From the NCBI GenBank assembly GCA_020631405.1, contig JAHDHH010000026.1, positions 1 to 53,117 of the forward strand: a stretch of 53,117 nucleotides of DNA, read 5' to 3'. The stretch's first letter is position 1. Each line of letters starts with the position of its first letter. The stretch comes from Saprospiraceae bacterium (lineage in GTDB: Bacteria; Bacteroidota; Bacteroidia; Chitinophagales; Saprospiraceae). The notes beneath the pieces were generated by a model. The model was not told the DNA's origin. It saw only the letters and a list, made by a program, of their open reading frames with translations, and did no database searches. Of the stretch, positions 46,801 through 50,039 are shown piece after piece. The translations under genes and the position numbers were made by a program.

Positions 46801-49576
46801 AACCCCTCCATCTTACATAAGATGCTGCATTGTCACAAGCTCTAACTATTTCACACGGATCAACATCTGTACAAGAATTACATTCTTCAACTACTTTATA
46901 GGTTAAAAACATGTAATCCCAAGGGAAACATTGACCTTCGTATTCTAAATTAAAATAATAATTATGATCTGTAAGATTGGAATCTCCTGCTGGAATTTCA
47001 ACAGTATATGATATAGTATCCAATAGTCCACCTCCTATATCAATTGTATTAGGATAACCTATAGCACCTGGCACTGGCATACCTTCATAGGTGGCTGACA
47101 TGTCTTGGAATCTAACATGCTTCACTCTATCACCACCACCAGTTATTGTCGCTACAAATTTAATTCCTCCAGAGTCAGCACAGTGGCCAATATTATTAGA
47201 ATCAAAAGTGTAAGAAAATTCATAGCCATTCATTGTAGGCGTCCATACGTCACAAGTTGTTTCTACAATTTCCGTAATTGGAATTCCATAACCACTAGTA
47301 GGAACTGCGTTAGTTGTTGAACCGCCATTACCATAAAAGAAAGAAACTGGTTCGCTCAAATTTGCAAACTGTTGAAAATCTTGACCACAGTTTCTTTTTC
47401 CATTCACCTCTATACGAGTTAAATTACAAGCTAAATTTCCAGAACAAGATGCCATGCTGTCACTACAACCAATTGATATTGAGGTAGTTATAATTAAATT
47501 TTGATCTCCTGCAAGATCATCTAAAAATCCATCTCCATCTTCATCTGTCAAACCATAAGCTGGATCAGTATTAGCTGTAAAATCTATTTCTATTGTCGAA
47601 TTATTGATTGAATAAAGTGAAGGGTCTAGGCTTTGTCCACCGACTGTTATATCGGATATTTCCATTCCGTTACCAACACAACCATTGTATTTTAAAAGAA
47701 GATCTTGCCATAATCCGTCTACTGGATCATTGTTTGCACTTGACAAGTCTATCGTATAACTTAAATCATCTCCACATATAGATCCATATTGTATATCTGA
47801 GGTTACTGCTACTGGGCTTGCACCGAAGTTTGGTGTAAATCTAACCGCACCTAATTCAGATGTAATTCCAAAACATATCTTTCCGGCACATCCATAATAT
47901 ACTTTATACTCTGGCACCATAGATTCCTCCGTACAACCTTGGGCGGTATAACACACCTGTATAGTCATCCGTTCATCGACATCGAAAATATTATCACCAT
48001 TAGCTCCGCCACCGGTATTACCTATGAAGACATCGCCTTCAATAACTACCATAGCAGTGCCAGCTGCTTGATCAACAGTAATTAAACTTGGATCTATCAC
48101 TGTACCGTTAGCCCTTATTGTTCCTAAACCATAGTCAGTCAAATTAAGACCACAAATCTCTAAAGTATATTGTGATAATTGAGCTTGGATACCATCTTGA
48201 GATATTGTCAAAGTTTGGCACCGTTCAGAGGTTGTATTTGGAATTGTGATTTCTTGAGGACTTATATCTAAAATATTTAAAACTGGGATTCTTACACCAC
48301 CATTATACTCTCCTATCTCAGTTAAAGTTAAATCGCATTGTTCGTCCATACCACTATCGTTTGGATATGTAAAGACGAGATTAGCATCTAGGTTTAGGGG
48401 ATTCTCAGAATTGATATCTACATCGCAATCTGCTTTAATGCAAATATCTACTATATAAGCTGCTGCTGAATCAATTTGCGTAATTAAAAATACAGGATTA
48501 GATGGATCACTTACATCTAATTCTCCTGCAGGTACACCTGTACCGTAATGCTCCATCACGCAACCACCATAGGTTAATCCTGGATCTAAATTTAAGGTTA
48601 ATTGGACATTGGTTAAATCACACTCACTAGTATTATATATCAATAAACTTACAGTATCGGGCTCTGAACATACATTTAATAAATCTACTGTAGGAAAGCC
48701 CGGTACCCCATCTAAAGAAGTCATTGAAACATCCGGACATGAAGGACATGTAGTCGTTTCTTCTGGCACTTCATATGTGACACAAAGTTCTGGTGCTCCT
48801 AATCCTGAATCAAAGGAATAGGCTTGTCTAAATCCTTTCCCTGAAACCTGAAAACAAAGCGCATTTCCTGTAGCATAACCAGGCCTGTTAACAATTTCTT
48901 GAACTATCGAAGATAAATCTGGTGTTTGTTGAGCTGCAAGTGCATCTCCAGGAGCTACCCAAGTGGGTGGCGACCAACTAACATTTGAAGAGGTAGTCAC
49001 TCTGGTAGACGGCGGCGTTGTAGCATCATAAGTTGCACAATCATCTGCATCTTCACCATAAATCGTAAATGCAGCACCCCTGACACTTTCGTTAGCTGCT
49101 GTAAATTGTATGTAAGCACTTAGAATCTCTGCACCTTGAGGAATATTGTAGCAATCAAATCGCAGAGCGACAATACCTGGACCAAAATCACCATTAGCTC
49201 CAGTATTACCAATACCTAAGATATTATCTGTTGTAGAGAAAGACCCAGTAGCCAATACTTCTTCAGCATCATCGCTTGATTGAGCAGTTTCACAACAATC
49301 AGTCACCTCTGCCGGTGGCATCATTGTCGCTGAGAACGCTTTTTTTGCTTCAAGGTAGGATGTGTAGAAACTATCCTCATTTGAACAATCCGCCAATTGA
49401 TAATTTTTAAAACTCTGAGCTTCTTTTTTCAGAATCTCTCTTTGAGCTTCAGTTAGTTCATCAGCGTTCTTAATTGTTTTGTTATCATCTGCATTCACAA
49501 GGGGGATCATTGTGAAGGACATGATTAACAAAAGGCTTAGGGTTTTGAATGTTTTACTACAGTTAAAAGTATACAT
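25838..49576 (-). CDS. Giant T9SS-secreted surface protein, 7912 aa, with two different repeat stalks
   Basis: One uninterrupted frame. The signal peptide is at about residues 1-29 (hydrophobic LLLIMSFTMIPLVNA). A Cys-rich head paralogous to that of the downstream gene runs to about 2340. Stalk 1 (about 2342-5148) has 18 DUF11-like units of about 156 aa, each ending in an EF-hand-like loop such as DLNNDGTPDETDEACG, in a repeating A-B-C-D order. Stalk 2 (about 5149-7355) has 15 SdrD_B-like units of about 147 aa with six cysteines each. Three canonical SdrD_B modules (about 7358-7710), an FN3-like module (about 7716-7820) and a T9SS sorting tail (about 7825-7912; QIYPNP, final KKLIVIEQ) follow. 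It probably works as a very long cell-surface fibre or adhesin of roughly 0.8-0.85 MDa. Near-identical repeats make copy number prone to change and to mis-assembly. Its ligand is unknown. Confidence 0.93.
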   Translation of the reverse strand: MYTFNCSKTFKTLSLLLIMSFTMIPLVNADDNKTIKNADELTEAQREILKKEAQSFKNYQLADCSNEDSFYTSYLEAKKAFSATMMPPAEVTDCCETAQSSDDAEEVLATGSFSTTDNILGIGNTGANGDFGPGIVALRFDCYNIPQGAEILSAYIQFTAANESVRGAAFTIYGEDADDCATYDATTPPSTRVTTSSNVSWSPPTWVAPGDALAAQQTPDLSSIVQEIVNRPGYATGNALCFQVSGKGFRQAYSFDSGLGAPELCVTYEVPEETTTCPSCPDVSMTSLDGVPGFPTVDLLNVCSEPDTVSLLIYNTSECDLTNVQLTLNLDPGLTYGGCVMEHYGTGVPAGELDVSDPSNPVFLITQIDSAAAYIVDICIKADCDVDINSENPLNLDANLVFTYPNDSGMDEQCDLTLTEIGEYNGGVRIPVLNILDISPQEITIPNTTSERCQTLTISQDGIQAQLSQYTLEICGLNLTDYGLGTIRANGTVIDPSLITVDQAAGTAMVVIEGDVFIGNTGGGANGDNIFDVDERMTIQVCYTAQGCTEESMVPEYKVYYGCAGKICFGITSELGAVRFTPNFGASPVAVTSDIQYGSICGDDLSYTIDLSSANNDPVDGLWQDLLLKYNGCVGNGMEISDITVGGQSLDPSLYSINNSTIEIDFTANTDPAYGLTDEDGDGFLDDLAGDQNLIITTSISIGCSDSMASCSGNLACNLTRIEVNGKRNCGQDFQQFANLSEPVSFFYGNGGSTTNAVPTSGYGIPITEIVETTCDVWTPTMNGYEFSYTFDSNNIGHCADSGGIKFVATITGGGDRVKHVRFQDMSATYEGMPVPGAIGYPNTIDIGGGLLDTISYTVEIPAGDSNLTDHNYYFNLEYEGQCFPWDYMFLTYKVVEECNSCTDVDPCEIVRACDNAASYVRWRGCGCVCDIRAFVDTIQRCNFGYADKSMTTKLTAADVPTEDLQRFLPGDTMYARIGYEVLNSTVYYEGDFRWLFDVRYRGWEAPLIPDVYNANFLGWFHEDVSAGTPPQEIGTLDCFLDPDYADDDRDNYWYPSMEIANFGVEGSASTGDNFEVCPDDDINPNYPPESAVNYRIYDMSSWDDVNDLSRLMIHFKRSDGCTSATPDELSNTCHQDLLDYLDLEDGDFFYIDLKVPLVRNPNVELNEINGADLGSTMFLYPYADTRMATPGTCSSGGISRTCRETYPFEGHLPGPVSIATDVCVTDCNTEVEYTFALQNALPEVDPGVTPWYENEYRPFMATEYLDVRFPSNMVYLDNGVIVMPDDSEVSFSPFIDTNVGNLNCIVDGAGNTCCIAADPMELAGMRIVDNDYTIGQSQTYYRGPIAGNNTNDKCDVQQLIHVPNDPFPHLVVGGTEGSCSYGIKYSLSSLCPEDIESSDFQLDYQFADPYVPSLPGVEGPYNSSHHNSAGALYSSNARWYPVTQFGTNCNTYPNASYPDPWGCIRHYENIVSNPDDSPGNINPMRQTGSVVTSPDNFADKSLNFPPLLASIQNTLIADEAMMNEVNTYTVCSEDNGVDMGTHTNVVTTIEIPTTIELIDVCDENGTPVTWNLVEARPTTNLYSVINPDLAVGECFEIQIKTELLFCPVGLADVDVEMCLTTVSGCIAPDKAALFTALGETQCDAAGACYEYIAEEAEIQAEWSCNAVEEYQLCDTLEFGIRFKNVRPTLLIDLEPEFWFPNGMEFVPNSFRYIYPGGVNNQGAEVAIPDPVADPSMNNLYGTYYTYADDADWAPPIDMNGLPGVGSSLDSNQVEIKFKVITNCEDFVSGTSIWFRGDAADPCEARVSTGFVPTFPVIIDGANPSDFAQFFVFADPLDATCGEPSTITLNFLNISPTGVSNNSMACMDIETSTFMYMMGSVQWLSPAGHNPMFTEEMNGAITHLCFDIPDGIGPGQAFQISFMFEVPEDVGCGEQDLGVNVSSTVMNSNCMAQGIACDVQVLNSVNPSIQVNFNPPVEVADQTITVGCGNGDGTVPLCYDVDLANNSSDDYVDDVKIKLIRDLNQNGILEDFDPPLDSAMVSVNIASGDTLNVMGCFDVDENIACPVFLMVMQETNCVCDAQDFYYDSIEPAASDELNQSIAICPGAPLKIGYCGDWDYSVSPSAGAVIEPNAAGDSLCITLNDGYGLTNPVVLNVASQTGGCMEFNFDTEIYSLGDFTFENYEADTACNVGCIALDLNLPTEYRDIVTVQWTPSTYLSDATSQTPTACDVASDITYTVTVNFMENGQMCEFSAEYPIIVEEQQTNALFDQVILCSDESSTVVGPPGFTNYNWYEVTPAGNLPIQSGTDDSFTIPSPGVYYLEYYSVGDACFTLSEPFDAIPCPTLIKSFVSAEPTANENEYTVCYEIAVDNNSDLDTEYDLYDLPSFDDDITIISASYTSTAGPSGTLSAVPPAAPGWLLGNDVQLVGLGSHIYNVCVVVQIDLTDGMTGDDTYTSCGSGGGGGPLAGEGLFNEASLDVDESGMVDSTDDACGELPFYTIEKTITSINQTSAYTWTVQYDIVVCNEGGGFGSYDLNDVPGFDDDITIVGASFSTDAFEHPSNPGPTALAGTGPWDLADQQEIEPAECQTYTISVDVMMNIQDASTPGDGNYSACGENGGAGPVPGEGLYNEAQLDTNGDGNPNQTADDCGDLPSISHEKALTSITQTGARSWEVKYTITVENEGGASGMYDLEDEIAFDDDIVVTCVNYTSDATGNANNPGPTNDADLAGPWTLADDQNIDAGVVQTYCITFCVDMDLNSASTPGDGNYDPCAGNVLNEPMPGEGLYNQSSLDLDNDGTPEETDEACGDLPNVYIEKTVTSFVAMANGNHMVTYEICAFNNGGADGMYDLYDTPAFDDDIMIIAADYNCTVGGNGTLPVPVPAGGWLLLDDQDISPGAQQCCTIDIEVTIDMSPASGGDNMMTGCGSTNGGDPAPGEALYNAASLDLNNDGTPDETDDACQGVFEISHVKSLASITQNPDGTWCVLYNISVSNTSDAAGFYDLNDFPQYDDDITIVSAEYASTVHPLTTLTLPVAAPGWSLANDVNIQPNATHVYTLTVCVDMDLEDGVVGNDTYTECGAGASPDGSPGEGLFNESYLDINNDGVPDETDEACGDLPYLTLSKTLNTVTQTGPKSYDVEYIVEVCNTGGAADDYDLWDQPSFDDDVVINSASFTSDAAGNAANPGPVTLPTLTPWDLATTQNILPGVCHQFIITVNVTLDLTDAGPGDNNYIACGTSGPGDPMPGEGLYNQAVLDEDGDGNGDETAEDCGDLPAITHEKTFGGITQTGPRSWEVKYDIEVLNNGGAAGVYDLNDMVIFDDDVVITCARYTSDAPGNPGTAASVDLMGTGPWNLADDQSIDPIIPQNYCLIVCVDMDIFSDATPGDGVYSECGNADPSNPTGGEGLFNQSSLDFNNDGMADETDEACGDLPAIRIEKSLNNFVAMANGNHMVTYTICVYNEGGASGLYDLNDLPQFDDDIEIIAASYTSTVGVGGTLSIPVPAAPGWNLDDDQTIPAGETYCYDLNIEVDVDLSMGSTGDNVVTECGETTGGDPSPGEALYNGASLDLNNDGTQDDEDSACEDVFNISNVKTVADLQQQPDGTWCITYNITVENRSQEAGFYDLYDVPDFDNDFTILSAEYSSTVHPTTSLAVPVPAAGWQLANDELLEGFEVNVYVLTVCVDIDLEDGIAGDDLLTQCGAGGNMNGSPGEGLFNQSQLDINNDGTPDRESEACADIPYFTLDKSIGSVTQTGPYDWTVTYEIEVCNIGTANGDYDLIDTPSFDDDIVINAARYSTDASGNPGNPGPTTLVGNGPWTLGDDMTMAAGACSNYTVEVDVTFELNDAASVGDEFYEACGAANGGMPMPGEGLYNEAALDTNNDGVTDIEDEACADLPIVTHEKEFTSITQTGPNSWDVKYTITVSNTGGTTGNYTLTDDTAYDNDITITCANYTSDVLGNVGNPGPFDLGVTGPWTLASTTDIDAGEDHVYCLIVCVDMDLNAAATPGDGTYSACGDGGAGQDGQPGEGLYNMSMLDLDSDGTPDEEDEACGDLPHLYHTKSVSSFTPMPNGNHMVVYEICVTNDGGADGNYDLYDYPQFDDDITIISAQSSCDASGVNNLTVPPAGPNGWLLEDDITIAPGTTNCCMLEIEVNIDVAPGSGGDNVVSECGAANGGDPSPGEALFNQSSLDMNNDGTPDEVDEACEDVFNIDHEKELLSVTQQTDGSWCATYEIVVTNRGNEDGFYDLYDLPQFDDDFTILSAEYSSSVHPVTALALPVPTGLGWQLGNDEALASQASHTYNLVVCVDLNLEDGGAADGGDDVYTACGDGGAGPDGEPGEGLYNISSLDSNNDGIPDQQDEACGDVPYFTLEKDLVGLTQIGPRSWTVEYSIDVCNIGGALGIYDLTDTPCFDDDVVVDAVRYSTDAPSNAGNPGPQTLPTASPWLLGDDEDLSDGSCHAYSLFVDVTMDLTDPSTPGDEAYTACGDGGIASGTDGEGVYNKSALDTNNDGTPDVQDDACGDIPHITHEKELTSISQTGPTEWEVKYTITVTNDGGLAGTYDLNDDTSYDDDVIITCANYTSDAAGNAGNPAAVDLGTTDPWTLADDQSIEPGTDHVYCLIVCVDMDLNDPTTPGDGDYDECGANGIGPDGEPGEGLYNQSQLDLDNDGTPDEEDEACGDLPHIYHEKQEVGFAPMANGNNMVTYEICVYNDGGADGDYDLYDFPQFDDDIEIISGTYTCDNNVSGVLTPPVPNGGWLIVDDETLSPGESHCCTVEFEVDIDLSDASGGDNVVTECGTAIPGDPSPGEALYNESGLDLNNDGTPDEMDEACEDVFAIQHTKTIADLTQTDHNEWCITYNIVVNNMGMEPGFYDLYDWPQWDDDIVMTSARYNSTVHAFTNLSLNPTSATEWQFADDVFIGSRGTHVYTLDICFSIDLEDGGAVDGGDDFYTACGDGGAGSNGQPGEGLFNQTFLDTNDDGVADETDEVCADIPYFTLNKSLVDVVDTGAFIWDVTYEVEVCNVGGAAWEYSADDTPCFDTDIVIQNAEVSTNAPGHSANPGPQTLFGTGPWVLAEDQNALPDACHTYTIVIGVWMNLNDPNTPGDGEFSYCADINTADPNARGGLYNKASLDDTNDSDPDVDNFECAELPYCEELEGVVFYDLNNNGCQDDFETAIAEDVEVTLYECGENGNPDIPIATTTTINGEYNFGTGSSNPNADVCPAPDKTYRVEFNLPNGDGEALDNWNFSSNDTESCAMSSDADNIDPSTGSSECFDPENDDPTDGDDDEHIDVGIYPCQDLSGVIFYDLDNDGCQEAGETNVAEDVTVNLYECGADGMPSGTPVATATAQNGEYEFGPESTTPGGEICLDPSVEYIVEFEIDNAIGEPLAGWEFSSHDTEVCADAADADDINPSNGQSTCYDPNEDDEWDNDPSNDDGDGDVDAGIFPCQDISGEIFWDIHNNGCEDQGDQLVTEDVTVEIFECDASGAPSGLAVASTTVSDGMYEFSYDSEDPGAQVCLDPSKQYAVQFSFDDSDGAPLEGQDFSTGEEACADATESDDIDPDSGTSSCFDPNDDDPTDDDDDNHVDAGINPCEEISGEVFVDTNNNGCQDNGESLVDSPINVSVFECGQDPATATPVASTQTIDGAYEFGPNSPNANAQVCLEPTKQYFVVFEIPQMAGDPYEYYQFSSHDTETCANGEDADDIDPTTGQSGCYDPENGDDDLDDDGDEDNHIDAGIFPCQNLAGEVFYDMENNGCEDNNDTPVVEDVTVNLYECDASGNPTGPSIASTQTIGGQYEFGPESVNENAAVCLDPSKTYYVEFDLPNAQGESLHGWEFSLGSEMCAVADESDDIDPSTGQSGCFDPNEDDGFDNDPSNDDADGDIDAGIYPCQDVTGEIFWDINNNGCQDNGESLVTEDVTVEIFECAADGTPSGPAVASTTVNDGMYEFSHDSEDTGAQVCLDPSKTYVVQFNFDSTDGAPLEGQDFSTGEETCADASDADDIDPDSGLGSCVDPEDDDPTDDDDDNHVDAGINPCEEISGEVFVDTNNNGCQDNGESLVDSPINVSVFECGQDPATATPVASTQTIDGAYEFGPNSPNANAQVCLEPTKQYFVVFEIPQMAGDPYEYYQFSSHDTETCANGEDADDIDPTTGQSGCYDPENGDDDLDDDGDEDNHIDAGIFPCQNLAGEVFYDMENNGCEDNNDTPVVEDVTVNLYECDASGNPTGPSIASTQTIGGQYEFGPESVNENAAVCLDPSKTYYVEFDLPNAQGESLHGWEFSLGSEMCAVADESDDIDPSTGQSGCFDPNEDDGFDNDPSNDDADGDIDAGIYPCQDVTGEIFWDINNNGCQDNGESLVTEDVTVEIFECAADGTPSGPAVASTTVNDGMYEFSHDSEDTGAQVCLDPSKTYVVQFNFDSTDGAPLEGQDFSTGEETCANASDADDIDPDSGLGSCVDPEDDDPTDDDDDNHVDAGINPCEEISGEVFVDTNNNGCQDNGESLVDSPINVSVFECGQDPATATPVASTQTIDGAYEFGPNSPNANAQVCLEPTKQYFVVFEIPQMAGDPYEYYQFSSHDTETCANGEDADDIDPTTGQSGCYDPENGDDDLDDDGDEDNHIDAGIFPCQNLAGEVFYDMDNNGCEDNNDTPVVEDVTVNLYECDASGNPTGPSIASTQTIGGQYEFGPESVNENAAVCLDPSKTYYVEFDLPNAQGESLHGWEFSLGSEMCAVADESDDIDPSTGQSGCFDPNEDDGFDNDPSNDDADGDIDAGIYPCQDVTGEIFWDINNNGCQDNGESLVTEDVTVEIFECAADGTPSGPAVASTTVNDGMYEFSHDSEDTGAQVCLDPSKTYVVQFNFDSTDGAPLEGQDFSTGEETCANASDADDIDPDSGLGSCVDPEDDDPTDDDDDNHVDAGINPCEEISGEVFVDTNNNGCQDNGESLVDSPINVSVFECGQDPATATPVASTQTIDGAYEFGPNSPNANAQVCLEPTKQYFVVFEIPQMAGDPYEYYQFSSHDTETCANGEDADDIDPTTGQSGCYDPENGDDDLDDDGDEDNHIDAGIFPCQNLMGEIFLDINNNGCHEVGEPLVMEDVTVTLFECNAGQAGNGTPVSSITTNDGEYEFGPASDDEGGNVCLDPTKEYYVVFEFDDSEGAPLQGHKFSTNETVCGDPTDADDIDPSNGQSGCYDPEDDDASDNDDDNHVDAGINPCQELGGRVFFDLNANGCQDAGEPVVTDDVTVNLFECDANGVATGGPIASTTTINGEYLFGEESPNDGGQICLESGKQYYVQFEFDNSANAPLNNFVFTNGNSTCAANGDADDVDNLTGASNCYDPDESDSTDGTDDDHIDAGLMPLAKLGDRVFLDCNGDGVDNGEAGIEGIRVEVYNAQGLLVKMTRTDANGNYLVTHLYPGQYYVKFIKGDYEVTIPNQGGNNTTDSDITESNGECTTDLVTLGPGECNTDDFDAGLYECIRLGELVWLDYNENDIWDPTENGINGIKVELYKFMNNEWIYYDYTYSGHKPGTPSDDGYFKFCVPPGRYYLKFLNPPATLVPAVQNFGINESVDSDVTGAFGPGTTDELTLVCGEDKCDIGAGYYKMGSIGDHVWMDNNGNGMRENGEPGLADVIVRAYDLHGEMLGSATTNQDGEYMIDYLGKNSYFLKFELPNGYGITTPNMGNDEAMDSDVDGSNGPMTTAYYSVMPGEHMPNVDAGVVLGVLSAEWLDIKAEHQGNYNEVTWVVDREENASHYEVERSIDNTSDFESIGKVLAENTGVKHVYTFDDYDVDLGGVYYYRVRQYDLNDQELVSKIVSVDIDGNTARNEHQVQIYPNPVVDELTLDVEVGYDVTDFVVNLFDAQGRLVRSNLIMDLDLTPGKKVYKVNVKDLAKGIYTIKVNLDRKQVVKKLIVIEQ
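27506..34133 (-). repeat. Array of 15 six-cysteine SdrD_B-like units (7912-aa protein)
   Basis: Each unit starts with Cys followed by a variant of xxLSGEVFYDxNNNGC and keeps an ECG/ECD Cys, a VCLDPSK Cys, a TCA/MCA Cys and a final GCYDP/SCFDP Cys before an Asp-rich linker ending DAGIxP. The fold signature (xxFxDxNNNGxxDxGE...VTVxLYEC) is SdrD_B-like. The conserved Cys set is absent from the three canonical modules that follow. Confidence 0.85.
28371..32863 (-). repeat. Near-identical 1329-bp tandem repeat, 3.4 copies
   Basis: Copies lie at 28371-29699, 29700-31028, 31029-32357 and, in part, 32358-32863. The period is exactly 1329 bp (443 codons), equal to three SdrD_B-like units, so the frame is kept. 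Copies differ at only scattered bases, apart from a more divergent patch around 31498-31650. This points to recent amplification or ongoing homogenisation by recombination. Confidence 0.95.
34135..42551 (-). repeat. 18 EF-hand-tagged DUF11-like units in a four-unit super-repeat
   Basis: Units follow the order A-B-C-D four times, then A-B. A-type units after the first start near 40686, 38829, 36962 and 35092, a pitch of about 1.86-1.87 kb. Signatures: D units contain ANGNHMVTYEIC-type segments, C units HEKxxxSITQTGP, B units YFTLxK and VEVCN, and A units VHPxTxL. Nearly every unit ends GEGLYNxSxLDxNNDG, then a Cys. Confidence 0.85.
42552..49576 (-). other. Conserved head region of the 7912-aa protein
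   Basis: Residues 1 to about 2340 share order and length with the head of the 6172-aa protein. They include the early segment with PGYATGN (about residues 95-275), the NGKRNCGQDFQQF landmark and PKD-like segments near the end. The head is Cys-rich and its function is unknown. It is likely the distal, ligand-facing part because the T9SS tail is at the other end; that orientation is inference. Confidence 0.65.
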
Positions 49577-49722
49577 CTGTTCAGATTTAAGTTGTTGATG
49601 TCAACAAATACAGCGGTTCTATGCTGTCGCAGGGATGGATACTGTTGGAAGAATGGATTATGGAATTATATATCAGAATAGCATAAAAACCGGCTACTAT
49701 GGGATATAGTTACTCCACTGGG

Positions 49723-49730
49723 CAAAAATA
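49723..49730 (-). promoter_or_regulatory. Possible Bacteroidetes -7 element for the 7912-aa gene
   Basis: The minus strand reads TATTTTTG, matching TAnnTTTG, 147 bp upstream of the ATG and just downstream of an ATAATATG-like stretch. Similar bases precede the element of the 6172-aa gene. No convincing -33 TTG was found. Confidence 0.35.
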
Positions 49731-49909
49731 CATATTATATTTATTACTAATATATAAATCGCTGAATTTGTTTTCATTAATTAATTTAACCTAGGACTTA
49801 AGGATGAGGGTTTTACATATATGAAAATTTAAATGTGTTTGTTAGACACCTAATTAGCCTGGGATTGGGGCTTTTAAGACGGTTGGTGGGATAGTTGATC
49901 CATAAATCA

Positions 49910-49952
49910 CCTTTTAGGAGACACTTATTCACTTCATAACACACCTAAAAGG
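49910..49952. repeat. 9-bp inverted repeat with 25-base spacer
   Basis: CCTTTTAGG (49910-49918) and CCTAAAAGG (49944-49952) are perfect complements. No T-run follows on the minus strand. It may be a regulatory hairpin or operator pair upstream of the 7912-aa gene, or part of the 3' region of the 50040 gene. Confidence 0.45.
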
Positions 49953-49984
49953 GATCAAAATCATGTAAGTGAGCGATTTGTAAG

Positions 49985-50012
49985 AAAAAAGCTGCCCAAA
50001 ATGAGCAGCTTC
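49985..50012 (-). terminator. Intrinsic terminator of the gene at 50040
   Basis: On the minus strand AAGCTGC and GCAGCTT pair around a short loop and are followed by a run of T residues. It lies 27 bp past the stop codon at 50040-50042. It is unrelated in sequence to the terminators of the two giants. Confidence 0.85.
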
Positions 50013-50039
50013 TAAGGACAATTAATTTTTATAGGATTA

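Larger units (their letters stand above)
49577..50039. other. Intergenic region upstream of the 7912-aa gene
   Basis: This 463-bp region holds a possible promoter (49723-49730), an inverted repeat (49910-49952) and the terminator of the next gene (49985-50012). No plausible small gene was seen. Confidence 0.55.
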
